Source of the DNA: Aerococcus sp.
Lineage (GTDB): Bacteria; Bacillota; Bacilli; Lactobacillales; Aerococcaceae
DNA length: 64,000 nt
Direction: 5' to 3'
Assembly (NCBI GenBank): GCA_022768285.1
Contig: JALEMJ010000009.1
Coordinates: 62,001-126,000 of the forward strand
Shown here: positions 63,211 to 64,000 of the stretch, in pieces
Position numbering within the stretch: the stretch's first letter is position 1
Layout: the number at the start of each line of letters is the position of its first letter
Notes under the pieces: generated by a model
Seen by the model: only the letters and a program-made list of their open reading frames with translations
Database searches by the model: none
What the model was told of the DNA's origin: nothing
Translations under genes and position numbers: made by a program

Positions 63211-64000
63211 ATGAAGAAGACCATCATGGTTCGCTACGGTGAACTATCTGTTAAAGGGAGCAACAAAAAGCGGTTCACGCATCAGCTAGCGCGCAATATC
63301 CGTAAGCGCCTCGCTGACTATCCAGATGTAGTAGTAAATCCATATAATGATTTTATTTTCATTGATTTAAATAATGCATCGGAAGATGTCGTGCTCGATC
63401 GGCTGCAGGACGTCTTTGGGATTCAGAGCTACAGTCCAGCTTATGAGGTATCTCGTGACTTCGAAGAGGTCAAACGTGTCGCTAAAGATATCGTTCAGAA
63501 ACGATTGGTTGAAGATCCGTCAATCCAAACGTTTAAGGTTGCGACATCACGGTCTGACCACAATTTTGAAATGGACACGCAAGATATTAATCAGGAACTC
63601 GGTGGTTATTTAGCAGAAAGTTTTCCACAACTTAAGGTACAAATGATCGATCCGGACTTAACTGTTCGTGTCAAAGTTCGCTTCGATGATTTGGTGTTGA
63701 GTTTGGACTGGTTAGAGGGTGCTGGTGGACTCCCTGTCGGCAGTACTGCGCCCGCAATGTTGATGTTGTCAGGTGGTATCGATTCACCAGTGGCAGGGTA
63801 CCTCGCCATGAAACGCGGTATCCGTCCGACCATCGTCCATTTCGCTTCGCCACCGTACACTAGCCCGCAAGCACTCCAGAAAGCGAAAGATCTCACGCAG
63901 AAATTAACACGCTTCGGCGGTGGTTGGTTGAACTTTATCGAAGTGCCATTTACTGAAATTCAAGAAGAAATCAAAGAAAAAGTACCGGCTAACTATTTGA
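63211..64000 (+). CDS. thiI: tRNA 4-thiouridine sulfurtransferase ThiI, N-terminal part (cut by right edge)
   Basis: 263 codons visible, open to the last base with no stop. Starts MKKTIMVRYGELSVKGSNK, the ferredoxin-like/THUMP module of ThiI (about 1-165), followed by the PP-loop SGGIDS (187-192) that adenylates U8 of tRNA. Receives sulfur from the NifS protein encoded 15 bases upstream. AAAAGGTGA precedes the ATG. Confidence 0.95.
   Translation, partial: MKKTIMVRYGELSVKGSNKKRFTHQLARNIRKRLADYPDVVVNPYNDFIFIDLNNASEDVVLDRLQDVFGIQSYSPAYEVSRDFEEVKRVAKDIVQKRLVEDPSIQTFKVATSRSDHNFEMDTQDINQELGGYLAESFPQLKVQMIDPDLTVRVKVRFDDLVLSLDWLEGAGGLPVGSTAPAMLMLSGGIDSPVAGYLAMKRGIRPTIVHFASPPYTSPQALQKAKDLTQKLTRFGGGWLNFIEVPFTEIQEEIKEKVPANYL

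Noticed and set aside
1..64000. CRISPR arrays, tRNA or rRNA genes, insertion sequences
   Set aside because: Looked for regularly spaced repeats, cloverleaf ends and transposase-like products; none seen.

Overview
The window comes from a Bacillota genome of the order Lactobacillales. Supporting this are the gene orders coiA-pepF-spxH, mraZ-rsmH-ftsL-pbp2x-mraY-murD-murG-divIB-ftsA-ftsZ, yqeG-yqeH-yhbY-nadD-yqeK-rsfS and nifS-thiI, together with CtsR and CcpA-type operators, a T-box, strong AGGAGG ribosome sites and an apparently lysine-type MurE. The mid-40s percent G+C of most of the window and the gene set would fit Aerococcaceae or a close relative, but that assignment is an inference and cannot be settled from the sequence. 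I see no tRNA, rRNA, CRISPR array, insertion sequence or phage gene.

Layout: 1-6764, end of coiA, pepF, spxH and a CYTH protein on the minus strand, NAD kinase, an RluA-family pseudouridine synthase, MgtE. 6914-10950, prfC and, convergent to it, clpE with two CtsR boxes. 11159-16094, ptsHI, an uncatalogued 38-codon ORF, a helical-repeat protein, a GT4 glycosyltransferase, YkuJ. 16169-23379, murE, then the yqeG-yqeH-yhbY-nadD-yqeK-rsfS-tmcAL ribosome/NAD operon and yceD-rpmF. 23467-40995, the division and cell wall (dcw) cluster ending in yggT-ylmH-divIVA, followed by a T-box-controlled ileS and a cold-shock-like gene. 41114-45708, degV, a Nudix hydrolase, a small membrane protein, mtnN, a YeeE/YedE transporter and rpsD (minus strand).

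45.9-59.0 kb is an accessory sugar island, visibly richer in A+T than its flanks. It encodes a cell-wall-anchored GH85 endo-beta-N-acetylglucosaminidase (EndoD-like), a fructokinase/mannokinase-type ROK kinase, lactose/cellobiose-family PTS IIB, IIA and IIC, a second ROK protein, a GH38 alpha-mannosidase, a GH125 exo-alpha-1,6-mannosidase and a GH1 glycosidase with a modified phosphate-binding loop. Three cre-like sites lie in it. The parts suggest release of N-glycans from host glycoproteins outside the cell, uptake, intracellular stripping of alpha-mannose, phosphorylation of mannose, and cleavage of a leftover beta-linked disaccharide (perhaps Man-beta-1,4-GlcNAc-phosphate) by GH1. The PTS/GH1 combination and the absence of an ABC importer or local regulator make this the most interesting part of the window.

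59.1-64.0 kb returns to core genes: lipoate-protein ligase, ezrA, a nifS-type cysteine desulfurase and the start of thiI, cut by the right edge. Other points of interest are a possible translational leader in front of prfC, a structured intergenic region before ptsH, a GTGG repeat array before mraZ, and loss of ylmE, sepF, yqeM and relQ from their usual positions.
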